NCBI RefSeq assembly: GCF_020535565.1
Contig: NZ_CP084758.1
Span: 1,825,501-1,889,500, forward strand
Direction: 5' to 3'
Length of the DNA: 64,000 nt
From: Shinella sp. XGS7
GTDB taxonomy: Bacteria; Pseudomonadota; Gammaproteobacteria; Burkholderiales; Burkholderiaceae_C
Made by a program: the position numbers and the translations under genes. Below are positions 43,648 to 52,206 of this stretch, one piece after another. Every line of letters starts with the position of its first letter. Position 1 is the stretch's first letter. The notes beneath the pieces are model-generated. The model saw only the letters and a list, made by a program, of their open reading frames with translations. It was not told where the DNA came from and did not search any database.

Positions 43648-45072
43648 ATGCGCAAGTCCTTTCTGGGCGTCAAGCTCAAGACCCTGCGCGAGCAGCGCGG
43701 CCTGACCCAGGCGGCCCTGGCTCAGCTGCTCCAGCTCTCACCCAGCTATGTGAACCAGCTGGAGAACAATGAGCGCCCGCTGAGCGTGTCGGTGCTGCTG
43801 CGCCTGCAGTCCGGCCTGGGCGTGGACCTGCAGTTCTTCTCCGAGGACGAGGAGGCCCGGCTGCATGCCCAGCTGCGCGAGATCGCGGCCGAGAGCGGCC
43901 CGCCCGGCGGCGTGCCCGAGGCCGAGCTGCGCACCCTGGCCCAGCAGATGCCGGCCCTGGCCCAGCTGCTGCTGCGTCTGCAGGCGCGGGCGCGCGGTGC
44001 CGAGCAGCGCCTGGGCGATCTGGGCGCCCTGGGCCTGGCCGGGCGCGAGGGCGAGCCCCTGACCGGCCCCGGCCCGCACGAGGCGGTGCGCGACTTCTTC
44101 TATGCCCAGCACAACCATATCGACAGCCTGGACCGGGCCGCCGAGGCCCTGGCCCAGCGCCTGAGCGCCGAGGCCGGCCAGGCCGACGAGAGCGCGGCCG
44201 CGCTGGCGCCGCGGCTGGAAGCCTATCTGGGTCGGGTGCATGGCATACGCGTGCAGAGCGTGGCCGAGGCGGGCCTGCGCCGCTATCTGCCGGCTGCGCG
44301 CCTGCTGCAGCTCTCCGAGGGCCTGAACCCGGGCCAGCGTGCCTTCCAGATGGGCACCCAGCTGGCCTATCTGGAGTGCGAGGCCGAGATCGCCCGCCTG
44401 CTGGCCGGCGCCGCACTGGATGCCGAGGCCACAGCCCTGGCGCGCATCGGCCTGGCCAGCTACTTTGCCGGTGCCCTGGTCCTGCCGTATGGGCGCTTCC
44501 TGGCCGCGGCCCAGACCCTGCGCCACGACATCGCCCTGCTGGCGCGGCGCTTCGGCGTGAGCTTCGAGACCGTGTGCCACCGCCTGTCCACGCTGCAGCG
44601 GCGCGAGGCGCGCGGCCTGCCCTTCTTCTTCATCCGGGTGGACAGGGCCGGCAATATTTCCAAGCGCCAGTCGGCCACCGATTTCCATTTCTCGCGCGGC
44701 GGCGGCACCTGTCCCTTGTGGACCGTGTACGAGGCCTTCGCGCGCCCGGGTCGGGTGCTGACCCAGCTGGCGCGCATGCCCGACGGGCGCAGCTATCTCT
44801 GGATCGCACATTGCGAGCCCCAGGCGCCCGCGGCCTACGGCGCGCCGGCGCGCGAGTTCGCCGTGGGCCTGGGCTGTGATCTGCGCCATGCGGCCCAGCT
44901 GGTCTATGCCAAGGGCCTGGATCTGGGCGACCCGGAGAGCGCCACGCCCATAGGCCCGGGCTGCAAGCTTTGCGAGCGCGAGGCCTGTGCCCAGCGTGCC
45001 TTCCCGGCCCTGGGCAAGCGCCTGCGCATTGATGAGAACGAGCGTGCGGCCCAGCCCTATGCGGCGGAGTAG
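43648..45072 (+). CDS. ScfR/RamB-type short-chain fatty acyl transcriptional regulator
   Basis: 474 aa from ATG 43648, after CGGAGGTGG. N-terminal Xre-type helix-turn-helix (about 8-62: LREQRGLTQAALAQLLQLSPSYVNQLENNERP), then an ImmA/IrrE-like region and a C-terminal DUF2083-type domain with a cysteine-rich GCKLCEREAC near residue 440. The zinc-protease HExxH is not preserved. This architecture controls propionate/acetate metabolism genes; it replaces the sigma-54-dependent PrpR. Divergent from the methylcitrate operon over tandem repeats. Confidence 0.9.
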   Translation: MRKSFLGVKLKTLREQRGLTQAALAQLLQLSPSYVNQLENNERPLSVSVLLRLQSGLGVDLQFFSEDEEARLHAQLREIAAESGPPGGVPEAELRTLAQQMPALAQLLLRLQARARGAEQRLGDLGALGLAGREGEPLTGPGPHEAVRDFFYAQHNHIDSLDRAAEALAQRLSAEAGQADESAAALAPRLEAYLGRVHGIRVQSVAEAGLRRYLPAARLLQLSEGLNPGQRAFQMGTQLAYLECEAEIARLLAGAALDAEATALARIGLASYFAGALVLPYGRFLAAAQTLRHDIALLARRFGVSFETVCHRLSTLQRREARGLPFFFIRVDRAGNISKRQSATDFHFSRGGGTCPLWTVYEAFARPGRVLTQLARMPDGRSYLWIAHCEPQAPAAYGAPAREFAVGLGCDLRHAAQLVYAKGLDLGDPESATPIGPGCKLCEREACAQRAFPALGKRLRIDENERAAQPYAAE

Positions 45073-45090
45073 GGCGCGGCTGTCGGCGCG

Positions 45091-46122
45091 TTAGAGCAGG
45101 CGCGGCCCGTCCAGCTGGGCGTGCGTGGTCAGGGCTGGCCGGGCCTTGCGGGCGCGCTTGAGCGCATACATGCGCTCATCGGCCCGGGCCAGCAGCTGCT
45201 CGGCGTCCTCGGCCTCATTGGGAAAGCTGGCGCAGCCCAGGCTGCCGGCGATGCTGTGCAGGCCGCCGGCCACGATGAAGGGTTGCTCCAGCACCTCGTG
45301 CAGACGACGCTGCAGGGCCGCCAGGTCCAGCTCCTCGCCGGATTGCGGCGCCAGGATGGCGAACTCGTCGCCGCCCAGGCGCGCCACGGTGTCGCCGGCC
45401 CGCACGGTCTGGGCGATGCGGCGGCCGAACTCCTGCAGGGCCGCATCGCCCGCGGCGTGGCCGTAGCCGTCGTTGATGGCCTTGAGCCCGTCCATGTCCA
45501 GCATCAGCAGGCTGATGACACGGCTCTGGCGCCGGGCCTGATTGAGCAGCACATGCAGGCGGTCCATGAACATGGCGCGGTTGGCCAGGCCGGTCAGCTC
45601 GTCGTGGGTGGCGCGGTGGAAGAGGCTGTCGCTGCCGTAGCGGGTGGACCAGTACATGGCCGCGCCCACCACCCGCGAGAGATTGGTCAGCAGTTCGGCA
45701 TCGGCCGGTCCAAAGGTCTGCGGGCGGCGCGAGATGGCCTTGAGCACACCCACCGGCGCGCCCTGGTAGACCAGGGGCACGACCACCATGGCGCGCAGGC
45801 CCACGGCGCGGCAGGCCAGGCGGTCCACGCGCTCGTCTTCTTCAGCGTCCAGGCAGAGCAGGGCCTGGCCGCTGCGCATGCACAGGCCCGAGAGGCTGGC
45901 GTCCATGGCCACCCGCACGCCCAGCTGGCGCATGGCGATGCCGCTGACGGCGCGGTAGACGAGGGAATTGCGTTCACCCAGCTCGATGGCGGCGCCATCG
46001 GCCTCGACGATCTGCAGCACGCGATCCACCGCGAGCTGCATCACGCCGCTCAGGTCCAGGCCGAGCTCGGCGATTTCCCCGAGGACGCTGATGACCCGGC
46101 GCAGCTGGTCTGGCGTGGGCAT
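45091..46122 (-). CDS. GAF-GGDEF diguanylate cyclase
   Basis: 343 aa. GAF domain (about 10-155) then GGDEF domain with intact ARLGGDEFAIL (GGDEF at 250-254) and the RxxD inhibitory site RAGD (241-244). Should make cyclic-di-GMP under control of a small-molecule ligand of the GAF domain. Soluble. A hairpin GAGCAG/CTGCTC lies just upstream of the start (46127-46148). Convergent with the ScfR-type gene. Confidence 0.92.
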   Translation of the reverse strand: MPTPDQLRRVISVLGEIAELGLDLSGVMQLAVDRVLQIVEADGAAIELGERNSLVYRAVSGIAMRQLGVRVAMDASLSGLCMRSGQALLCLDAEEDERVDRLACRAVGLRAMVVVPLVYQGAPVGVLKAISRRPQTFGPADAELLTNLSRVVGAAMYWSTRYGSDSLFHRATHDELTGLANRAMFMDRLHVLLNQARRQSRVISLLMLDMDGLKAINDGYGHAAGDAALQEFGRRIAQTVRAGDTVARLGGDEFAILAPQSGEELDLAALQRRLHEVLEQPFIVAGGLHSIAGSLGCASFPNEAEDAEQLLARADERMYALKRARKARPALTTHAQLDGPRLL

Positions 46123-46215
46123 GTTTGAGCAGCTTGTGCAGACTGCTCCCTGGATCTTCTGTATCTTTTTGTGCGAAGCATCCTACACCCGCGACCGGGC
46201 GCCGCGGGCGATTTC

Positions 46216-46650
46216 CTACTCGACCAGGATGCCCCGGTTCTTCAGCGCCATATGGATCTTTTCGCCGATGGTCTGCTTGTTGAAGGGCTTGACCACATAG
46301 CCGGCCGCGCCCAGCTGGGCGGCGCGCACGATGTCTTCCTTGCGGCCCTCGGCCGTGACCAGCAGCACCGGGATCTTGCGCAGCGGGTCGCCCTCGGGCT
46401 TGCCGTGCAGGGCCTCCAGCAGCTGGAAGCCGTTCATCACCGGCATATTGATGTCGCTGAGCACGAAGTGCACCGGCTCGGCGGAGGCACTGGCAATCTC
46501 CAGGGCCCGCAGCGCGGCCTGGCCGTCCTCGGCCTCGGCGATCTTGCGAAAACCCAGCTCTCGCAGCAGGCCGGAAATGATGCGCCGCATGGTGGAGAAA
46601 TCGTCCACCACCAGCAGTGAGAAATCCTCGCGCTCAACCGTCGTCACCAT
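46216..46650 (-). CDS. CheY-type response regulator
   Basis: 144 aa from ATG 46650 (GGAG upstream). Very close to flagellar CheY by motif: LLVVDDFSTMRRII, phospho-acceptor D66 (LSDINMP), VTAEGRKEDIVRAAQLGAAGYVVKPF. Of the four small receivers in the window this is the one that looks made to bind the flagellar switch. It is outside the chemosensory cluster and is followed 93 bp later by the GAF-GGDEF gene. Confidence 0.9.
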   Translation of the reverse strand: MVTTVEREDFSLLVVDDFSTMRRIISGLLRELGFRKIAEAEDGQAALRALEIASASAEPVHFVLSDINMPVMNGFQLLEALHGKPEGDPLRKIPVLLVTAEGRKEDIVRAAQLGAAGYVVKPFNKQTIGEKIHMALKNRGILVE

Positions 46651-46721
46651 GGCCTGCTCCGTTTGCACGGAATCCTAGCGCCTGCGCCGGGCGGTGGGCG
46701 CGGTGGGGCGTGGCTTTTTGC

Positions 46722-49208
46722 TCAGAGGCCGGACTTCGCTGCCATGCCCGCGGCGCGCGCCCGCAGCCAGGGGATGAAGTCGTCCGCCGGCATGGGCCGC
46801 GCGCCATACCAGCCCTGCGCCTGCTGGCAGCCCAGGCGCTTGAGCAGGGCCCAGTCCTCGGCCGTCTCCACGCCCTCGGCCACCGTGCTCAAGCCCAGAT
46901 TGGCGCCGAGCTCCACCGCAGCCTTGAGCAGGGTGAGGGTGGCGCTGCTGCGGGTGGCGTCGCGCACAAAGCTGCGGTCGATCTTGAGTTCGGACACCGG
47001 CAGGGTGTGCAGATAGGCCAGGGAACTCTGGCCGGTGCCGAAATCGTCGATGGACCATTCGAAGCCCAGGGCGCTGATCTCGCGCATGCGCGGCACCACG
47101 GCGGCGGGATCCTTCATGGCCACGCTCTCGGTCAGCTCCAGGCGCAGATCGCCGGGCTGGGCACCCGTGCGGGCCAGCAGCTCCCGCAAGCTGCCGTGCA
47201 GTTCGGGGCCGCCGATATCGTGGGCCGAGATATTGACGGCCAGCTGGCAGGGCCAGCCGGCCTCGCGCAGCGCGCGCGCCTGGCGCATGGCCGCCTCCAG
47301 CACCCATTCGGTGATGCCGCGTATGCTGCCGGTGCTCTCGGCAAAGGGAATGAAATCCATGGGCGGCACCAGGCCGCGCTGCGGATGCTGCCAGCGCAGC
47401 AGGGCTTCGGCGCCGCTCACGCGCTCGTCATTGAGCGAGAACTTGGGCTGCAGCATCAGCAGAAACTCGCCCTGGCGTGCCGCACGGCGCAGCTCCGAGA
47501 GCAGGGAGAGCTGCTGCGTGCCGCTGTGGCAGAAGCCGGGCTCGAAGCGGGTCCAGCTCGCCTCGCCGCGGCGCCCCTCGTGCAGGGCAATCTCCGCATT
47601 GCTCATCAGGGCCTGCATGGTGCTGCCGTCCTGCGGATGCAGGGCCAGGCCGAAGACGGCGCTGAGGTCGATCAACTGGCCGGCCACATCCAGCGGCGCG
47701 GCGAAGGCCTGACCCAGCTGGGCCTGCAGGCTGTCCTGCCCCTCGCGGTCGGCGATCAGCAGGGCGAACTGGTCGGCATACACCCGCCCTGCCACCGCAT
47801 GATTGAAGCGGCGTGCCAGCTCGCGCAGGCGGTCGGCCACGGCCTGCAGCACTGCATCACCCAGCTCGCGGCCCAGGGCCTTGTTGATGGCGTTGAAGCG
47901 GCGCAGATTCATCATGACCACGGCCGGGCTGCTCTGGTGGCGGCTGATCCAGGCATCGCCCACCACCCGCAGGCGGTCGCGGTTGGCCAGGCCGGTGAGC
48001 TGGTCGCGCTGGGCTTCCTCCACGGCGCTGCGGCTGATCTCGGCCTGCACCCGCGCGGCGATGCGGCGGGCCTGTGCGGCCTGCTGCTTGCGCTCGCGCT
48101 CCAGCGCATGCAGCTGCTCCAGATGCTGGCAGGCCAGGTCCCAGCGACCCTGTCGCCGGGCCAGCTGGGCCAGGGTCTGCCAGTAGCGGGTCGCCATGGG
48201 GCGTTCGCCCACGCCGCGATCGGCGGGCCCCTCGGTCTGCAGGGCCAGGAGCAGCCGGGTGGCCTCCTCATCCTCGCCTCTGGCCTGGTGCAGCAGGGCG
48301 CGGGCCAGGGTCAGCTGGCAGCGGAACTCGTAGCTGTGCTTCTCGCGCGGCAGGGTGTCGAGATAGCTGAGATAGCGCTGCGCCTGGGCCAGATCGCCCA
48401 GGCACACATAGGTCTCGGCCCCCAGGGCATGCAGCATGCTGTGCGCTTCGGTATCGAGTTCCTCAAGCTGCTGGGGGAAACTCCAGACCTCCAGCAAGGC
48501 ACGGGCCTTCTCGTACTCCGCCAGGGCCAGATGGACTTCCACCAGGGAGGTGACCACGCTGAAGCGCAGCCAGGTGTTCACCATGCTGTTCATCGAGATG
48601 GACAGGGCCGCTTCCAGATGGTCCAGGGCCTGCAGCTCGTCGCTGGTCAGGTAGCAGGCCATGCCCATATTGACCATGGCGGCCATGCGCAGGCCTTCGT
48701 TGTCCAGCGGTGCGGCCAGGGCCATCAGCTGGCAGGCCAGCTGCATATAGCCGCCGAACTGACCCATGGCCTGATAGAGGTAGAGCCCCGAGGCCATGGC
48801 CAGGTAGCGTTCCACCGGGTCCGGCACCAGCTGGATCTCGGGCAGCAGGGCCTCGTAGTTCTTCAAGGCCTGGGCCACGTCGCCACCGTAGTGCGAGGTG
48901 GCGATCTCCATGCTGCGCGCGATCAGGCTGCCGGCGCGATCACCCAGCTGGCGCAGGCGCCGCGAGGCCTCGCCGAAGAAGGCTGCCGAGTGCTCGGACT
49001 GGGGTTGCAGCCGCTCCAGCAGCAGGCGGCTGCGCAGCTGCAGGCGCTCATCCCCCAGGGCCTGTCCCAGGTTCAGGTCCGCCCTTGCCTGTGCCGTGGC
49101 CTGCTCGATGGACGTGTTGTAGCGCAGCAGCCAAGTCTGCCGCAGACGGGCATCGTGAGGGCCGGTGCTCAGGGGCAGGGCCGCAGGGTCGGGCGGGACG
49201 TCGGACAA
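46722..49208 (-). CDS. TPR-degenerate GGDEF-EAL protein
   Basis: 828 aa from a TTG at 49208; the start is uncertain because no good ribosome binding site is seen. Helical TPR-like repeats fill the first 440 residues. The GGDEF domain has YADQF in place of GGDEF, so no cyclase activity is expected; it may bind GTP. The EAL domain looks active: AEALLRWQHP, VNISAHDI, LELTES, DDFGTGQSSL, LKIDRSFV, AEGVE. Thus likely a phosphodiesterase controlled by protein partners. No membrane segment. 71 bp before the CheY-type gene. Confidence 0.85.
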   Translation of the reverse strand: MSDVPPDPAALPLSTGPHDARLRQTWLLRYNTSIEQATAQARADLNLGQALGDERLQLRSRLLLERLQPQSEHSAAFFGEASRRLRQLGDRAGSLIARSMEIATSHYGGDVAQALKNYEALLPEIQLVPDPVERYLAMASGLYLYQAMGQFGGYMQLACQLMALAAPLDNEGLRMAAMVNMGMACYLTSDELQALDHLEAALSISMNSMVNTWLRFSVVTSLVEVHLALAEYEKARALLEVWSFPQQLEELDTEAHSMLHALGAETYVCLGDLAQAQRYLSYLDTLPREKHSYEFRCQLTLARALLHQARGEDEEATRLLLALQTEGPADRGVGERPMATRYWQTLAQLARRQGRWDLACQHLEQLHALERERKQQAAQARRIAARVQAEISRSAVEEAQRDQLTGLANRDRLRVVGDAWISRHQSSPAVVMMNLRRFNAINKALGRELGDAVLQAVADRLRELARRFNHAVAGRVYADQFALLIADREGQDSLQAQLGQAFAAPLDVAGQLIDLSAVFGLALHPQDGSTMQALMSNAEIALHEGRRGEASWTRFEPGFCHSGTQQLSLLSELRRAARQGEFLLMLQPKFSLNDERVSGAEALLRWQHPQRGLVPPMDFIPFAESTGSIRGITEWVLEAAMRQARALREAGWPCQLAVNISAHDIGGPELHGSLRELLARTGAQPGDLRLELTESVAMKDPAAVVPRMREISALGFEWSIDDFGTGQSSLAYLHTLPVSELKIDRSFVRDATRSSATLTLLKAAVELGANLGLSTVAEGVETAEDWALLKRLGCQQAQGWYGARPMPADDFIPWLRARAAGMAAKSGL

Positions 49209-49356
49209 GAGTTGGCACGGAGGCTGAGGGGCTGTGCCGACGATAGCCCATCCTGGCGCTGTGCTGGTCGAATTTCCGTGCTGCAGCGTGCAGGCTGCAC
49301 GCCCGAACTCCGCAGTCCCGCGATGCCGCCACCGAAGACCAGGATGCGAGGACGAC

Positions 49357-50757
49357 TCACGGGCGGGCGGAGAGCTCGGGCGGTACGTCGACCAGGCGGT
49401 GAAGCGAGTCCTGCAGGGCCTGGAAGGCGGGCGAGGCCTGCAGGGCGCGGGTGCCGGCGGTCTGCAGATCGCGCACGTCCTGGGCCTCCACGCTGAAGGC
49501 CGTGGGCACACGCAGCAGGCGGTCGCGGATGCGGTCGTCGCGCTCGTCGTGCAGGCTGAGGTTGATCACATGGATCTCGGCATCGGCCGCAAAGGGGCTG
49601 CCGGGCTGGCCGCGCGTGGCATTGAGCTCCTGGCGCCAGCGCTTGAGGTCGTCACCCAGGATGCCCAGGGTGATCTGCGACTCGCGCGCCCCGGCTCCGA
49701 AGATCAGGGACTCCATCACCTGACCGGTGCTGGGCACGCGGTCGCTGCTGTCGATGCGTTCGGCCAGGCCGCGCTCGGCATTCACCGTCACCAGCACCAG
49801 TCGGCGTATCGAACCCGTGGGTGCCTCGGCAAAGTTGGCGTTCATGGAGCCGCCGGCCATCAGGCGGTCCAGGGTCAGTCGCACGCCCAGATTGTCGGTG
49901 ACGCCGCCGTCCACCAGGTGGATGAAGGGCCGCTCGGCCGCATTGCGATAGCCCTCCATGGTGCGCTCCAGCAGCTGGGTGCGGTAGCTGTTGTCCACCT
50001 CGGCGCGGGGGCGCTGACGGCTGTCGGGGCAGTGGCTGGCGTGGTTCTGCACCGTCATGGGCGAGAGCAGCAGGGGCACGGCCGAGGAGGCCGCCACCGC
50101 GAAGGACAGGGGCAGGGCATCCAGGTCGGAGCAGATCAGCTCGAACTGCTCGGCCGTGAAGTCGAAGGGCGCGCCGGTGGTGAGGTCGGTGGCGGTGATC
50201 ATCAGCTCGGGCGCGCCGGGGCGGCGGCGCACGTCGGCGAAGCTCATGCCGCGGTAGAGCTCGTCCAGGCGCTCGGCCAGGATCTGGCTGCGCCCGTACC
50301 AGGGCGAGCTGAGCTGGTACAGGCGCTGCGGCCAGAGCAGCTCGCGCAGCAGGCGGCCTTCGAAGGGGGCCAGCAGGAAGTCGGGCTCGAAGCGCTCCAG
50401 GCTGGCATCGCCAAAGGCGGCGTAATGCGCCGCCAGGATGCTGCCGCCGGACACGCCGCTGATCTGGATCAGCTCGTCCAGCAAGGAGGTGTGGCGTCCC
50501 GGCAGCACGAACTCGGCCGCCTTCAGGCCCTTGAGCACGCCCAGGCCGAAGGCCGCGGCCCGCGCGCCCCCGCCCGAGAGCGCCACGGCCACCACCACCG
50601 GCTTGGGGGCGCGCTGCGGCGCTGCGACCGCCGCTGTCGTGGCCTCGACCTGGCGCGGCGGATTGATCCAGGGCCGGTAGCTGGAGCAGGCGCTCAGCAG
50701 CAGCAAGCCACCCAGAGCCAGGGCCTGCAGGCCCCGTGTCGGCAGGGGGCTGCGCAT
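49357..50757 (-). CDS. Patatin-like phospholipase lipoprotein
   Basis: 466 aa. Lipoprotein signal with lipobox LSAC (C24). Patatin core: SGGGARAAAFGLGVL (61-75), nucleophile S103 in GVSGG, partner aspartate in HLVDGGVTDN. A periplasm-facing lipase. Its ATG uses the last base of the outer-membrane factor stop (TGATG), so it is the fourth gene of the RND efflux operon, an unusual companion that might remodel membrane lipids for or after efflux of an amphiphile. Function is inferred from context. Confidence 0.88.
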   Translation of the reverse strand: MRSPLPTRGLQALALGGLLLLSACSSYRPWINPPRQVEATTAAVAAPQRAPKPVVVAVALSGGGARAAAFGLGVLKGLKAAEFVLPGRHTSLLDELIQISGVSGGSILAAHYAAFGDASLERFEPDFLLAPFEGRLLRELLWPQRLYQLSSPWYGRSQILAERLDELYRGMSFADVRRRPGAPELMITATDLTTGAPFDFTAEQFELICSDLDALPLSFAVAASSAVPLLLSPMTVQNHASHCPDSRQRPRAEVDNSYRTQLLERTMEGYRNAAERPFIHLVDGGVTDNLGVRLTLDRLMAGGSMNANFAEAPTGSIRRLVLVTVNAERGLAERIDSSDRVPSTGQVMESLIFGAGARESQITLGILGDDLKRWRQELNATRGQPGSPFAADAEIHVINLSLHDERDDRIRDRLLRVPTAFSVEAQDVRDLQTAGTRALQASPAFQALQDSLHRLVDVPPELSARP

Positions 50758-52193
50758 CACTCGGGCTGCCAGGCGCCCAGGGCCAGCTGCACCTGCACAT
50801 AGGCTTGCAGGGCCTGGGCCTGCTGGCTCAGGGCCTGGCGGCGGGCGTCCAGATGCTGGCTCTCGCTGTTCAGGGCGCTCAAGCGCGGCTCCAGACCCAG
50901 ACGCTGGCGTTCGCCGGCATAGCGCGCGGCCTCGGCCGCGGCGCGCTCGGCGGCCTGGGCCTGTTCCCAGGCGCTGAGCTGGGCGCTCCAGCCGCGCAAA
51001 GCACCCTCGCCCTCGGCCAGGGCCTGCAGCACGCTCTGCTCGAACTGGGCCCAGGCACGCTCGCTGCCGGCGCGGGCGGCGCTCTCGCGCGCTTCGCGGC
51101 GGCCGGCGTCCAGCCAGTCCCATTGCAGGGCGGGGCCGGCCGCATAGCGCAGGGCGCCGGCGCGGCCCAGGCGCGAGGCGCCTTCGTTGAGGCCCACGGT
51201 GGCGGCCAGGCTCAGGCGCGGCAGATGGGCGCGCTCGGCCAGCACCCGTTGGCCCAGGCTGGCGCGCAGGGCCGCGTCGGCGCGGGCCACCTGGGGCAGG
51301 CGCTGCAGCAGGCCTTCGCTGAGCTGCAGGCTGCTTTCCAGCGGCAGGGCGGGCAGGGCTTGGGCCTGGCGCAGGGGCTTGAGCTCGCCGTCCAGCGCGG
51401 TGGGCGCACGGCCGCAGAGCAGGGCCAGGGCGGCCAGGCTCTGCTGCACCTGGGCCTGGGCCGCGCTGCGCTCGGCCTGGCGCTGGGCCAGCTCGGCCTC
51501 GGCGGCGCGCAGCTCGCGGGCATCGGCCAGGCCGGCACTCACGCGGGACTGCAGCTGCTGGCGGCGCTGCTCGGCCAGGGCGCCGTGCTGCTGGTTCAGC
51601 GCTTCCAGCTGCTGGGCGGCGCGCAGCTGCACATAGCGGTTCACCAGCTCGGCCTGCAGCAGGGCCTGGGCCGCCTGCAGATCGGCGCGGGCCATGTCCA
51701 GCTCGCGCTCGGCCACGGCCTGGGCCGTGCCCACGCGACCGAACAGATCCAGCTCCCAGCTCAGGCTCTGGTTGAGGCCGATCAGGCGCTGCTCGGGCGG
51801 GCGCGGCTGGCCCTGGCGATAGGGGTCCACCTCGGGCAAAGAGGCGCGCGAGACCTGGGCCGAGAGCCCCAGGCTGCCCTGCGGGCCGCCTTCGCGCCGG
51901 GCCAGGCCGGCCAGGGCGCGCGCTTCCTGCACGCTGGCCAGGGCGGCCTTGAGGTCCAGATTGCGATCCAGGGCCTGCTGCATCAGGGCGTCGAGCTGCG
52001 GATCCTGCAGAGCCAGCCACCAGTTCCTTGTGGCGGTGCTGGCGGCGGGCAGCGTGGCGGCGGCCGGCAGGCTGGCTTCATGGCGGGCCTGCAGGGCGGG
52101 CAGCTGGCTGGGCGGCGCCACGCTGGCGCAGCCGGCCAGGCTCAGCGCCGCGGCCAGGGCCAGGGGGGACAGAAAGTGCTTGTAAAACAACAT
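50757..52193 (-). CDS. NodT-family outer-membrane efflux lipoprotein
   Basis: 478 aa. Lipobox LAGC near residue 22. TolC-like alpha-barrel/beta-barrel protein with duplicated helical OEP repeats (WWLALQDPQLDALMQQALDRNLDLKAA and LSWELDLFGRVGTAQAVAERELDMARADLQ). Forms the outer-membrane channel for the RND pump encoded just upstream (13 bp). Overlaps the patatin start by one base. Confidence 0.92.
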   Translation of the reverse strand: MLFYKHFLSPLALAAALSLAGCASVAPPSQLPALQARHEASLPAAATLPAASTATRNWWLALQDPQLDALMQQALDRNLDLKAALASVQEARALAGLARREGGPQGSLGLSAQVSRASLPEVDPYRQGQPRPPEQRLIGLNQSLSWELDLFGRVGTAQAVAERELDMARADLQAAQALLQAELVNRYVQLRAAQQLEALNQQHGALAEQRRQQLQSRVSAGLADARELRAAEAELAQRQAERSAAQAQVQQSLAALALLCGRAPTALDGELKPLRQAQALPALPLESSLQLSEGLLQRLPQVARADAALRASLGQRVLAERAHLPRLSLAATVGLNEGASRLGRAGALRYAAGPALQWDWLDAGRREARESAARAGSERAWAQFEQSVLQALAEGEGALRGWSAQLSAWEQAQAAERAAAEAARYAGERQRLGLEPRLSALNSESQHLDARRQALSQQAQALQAYVQVQLALGAWQPE

Positions 52194-52206
52194 GGCGAGC
52201 TCGGGT

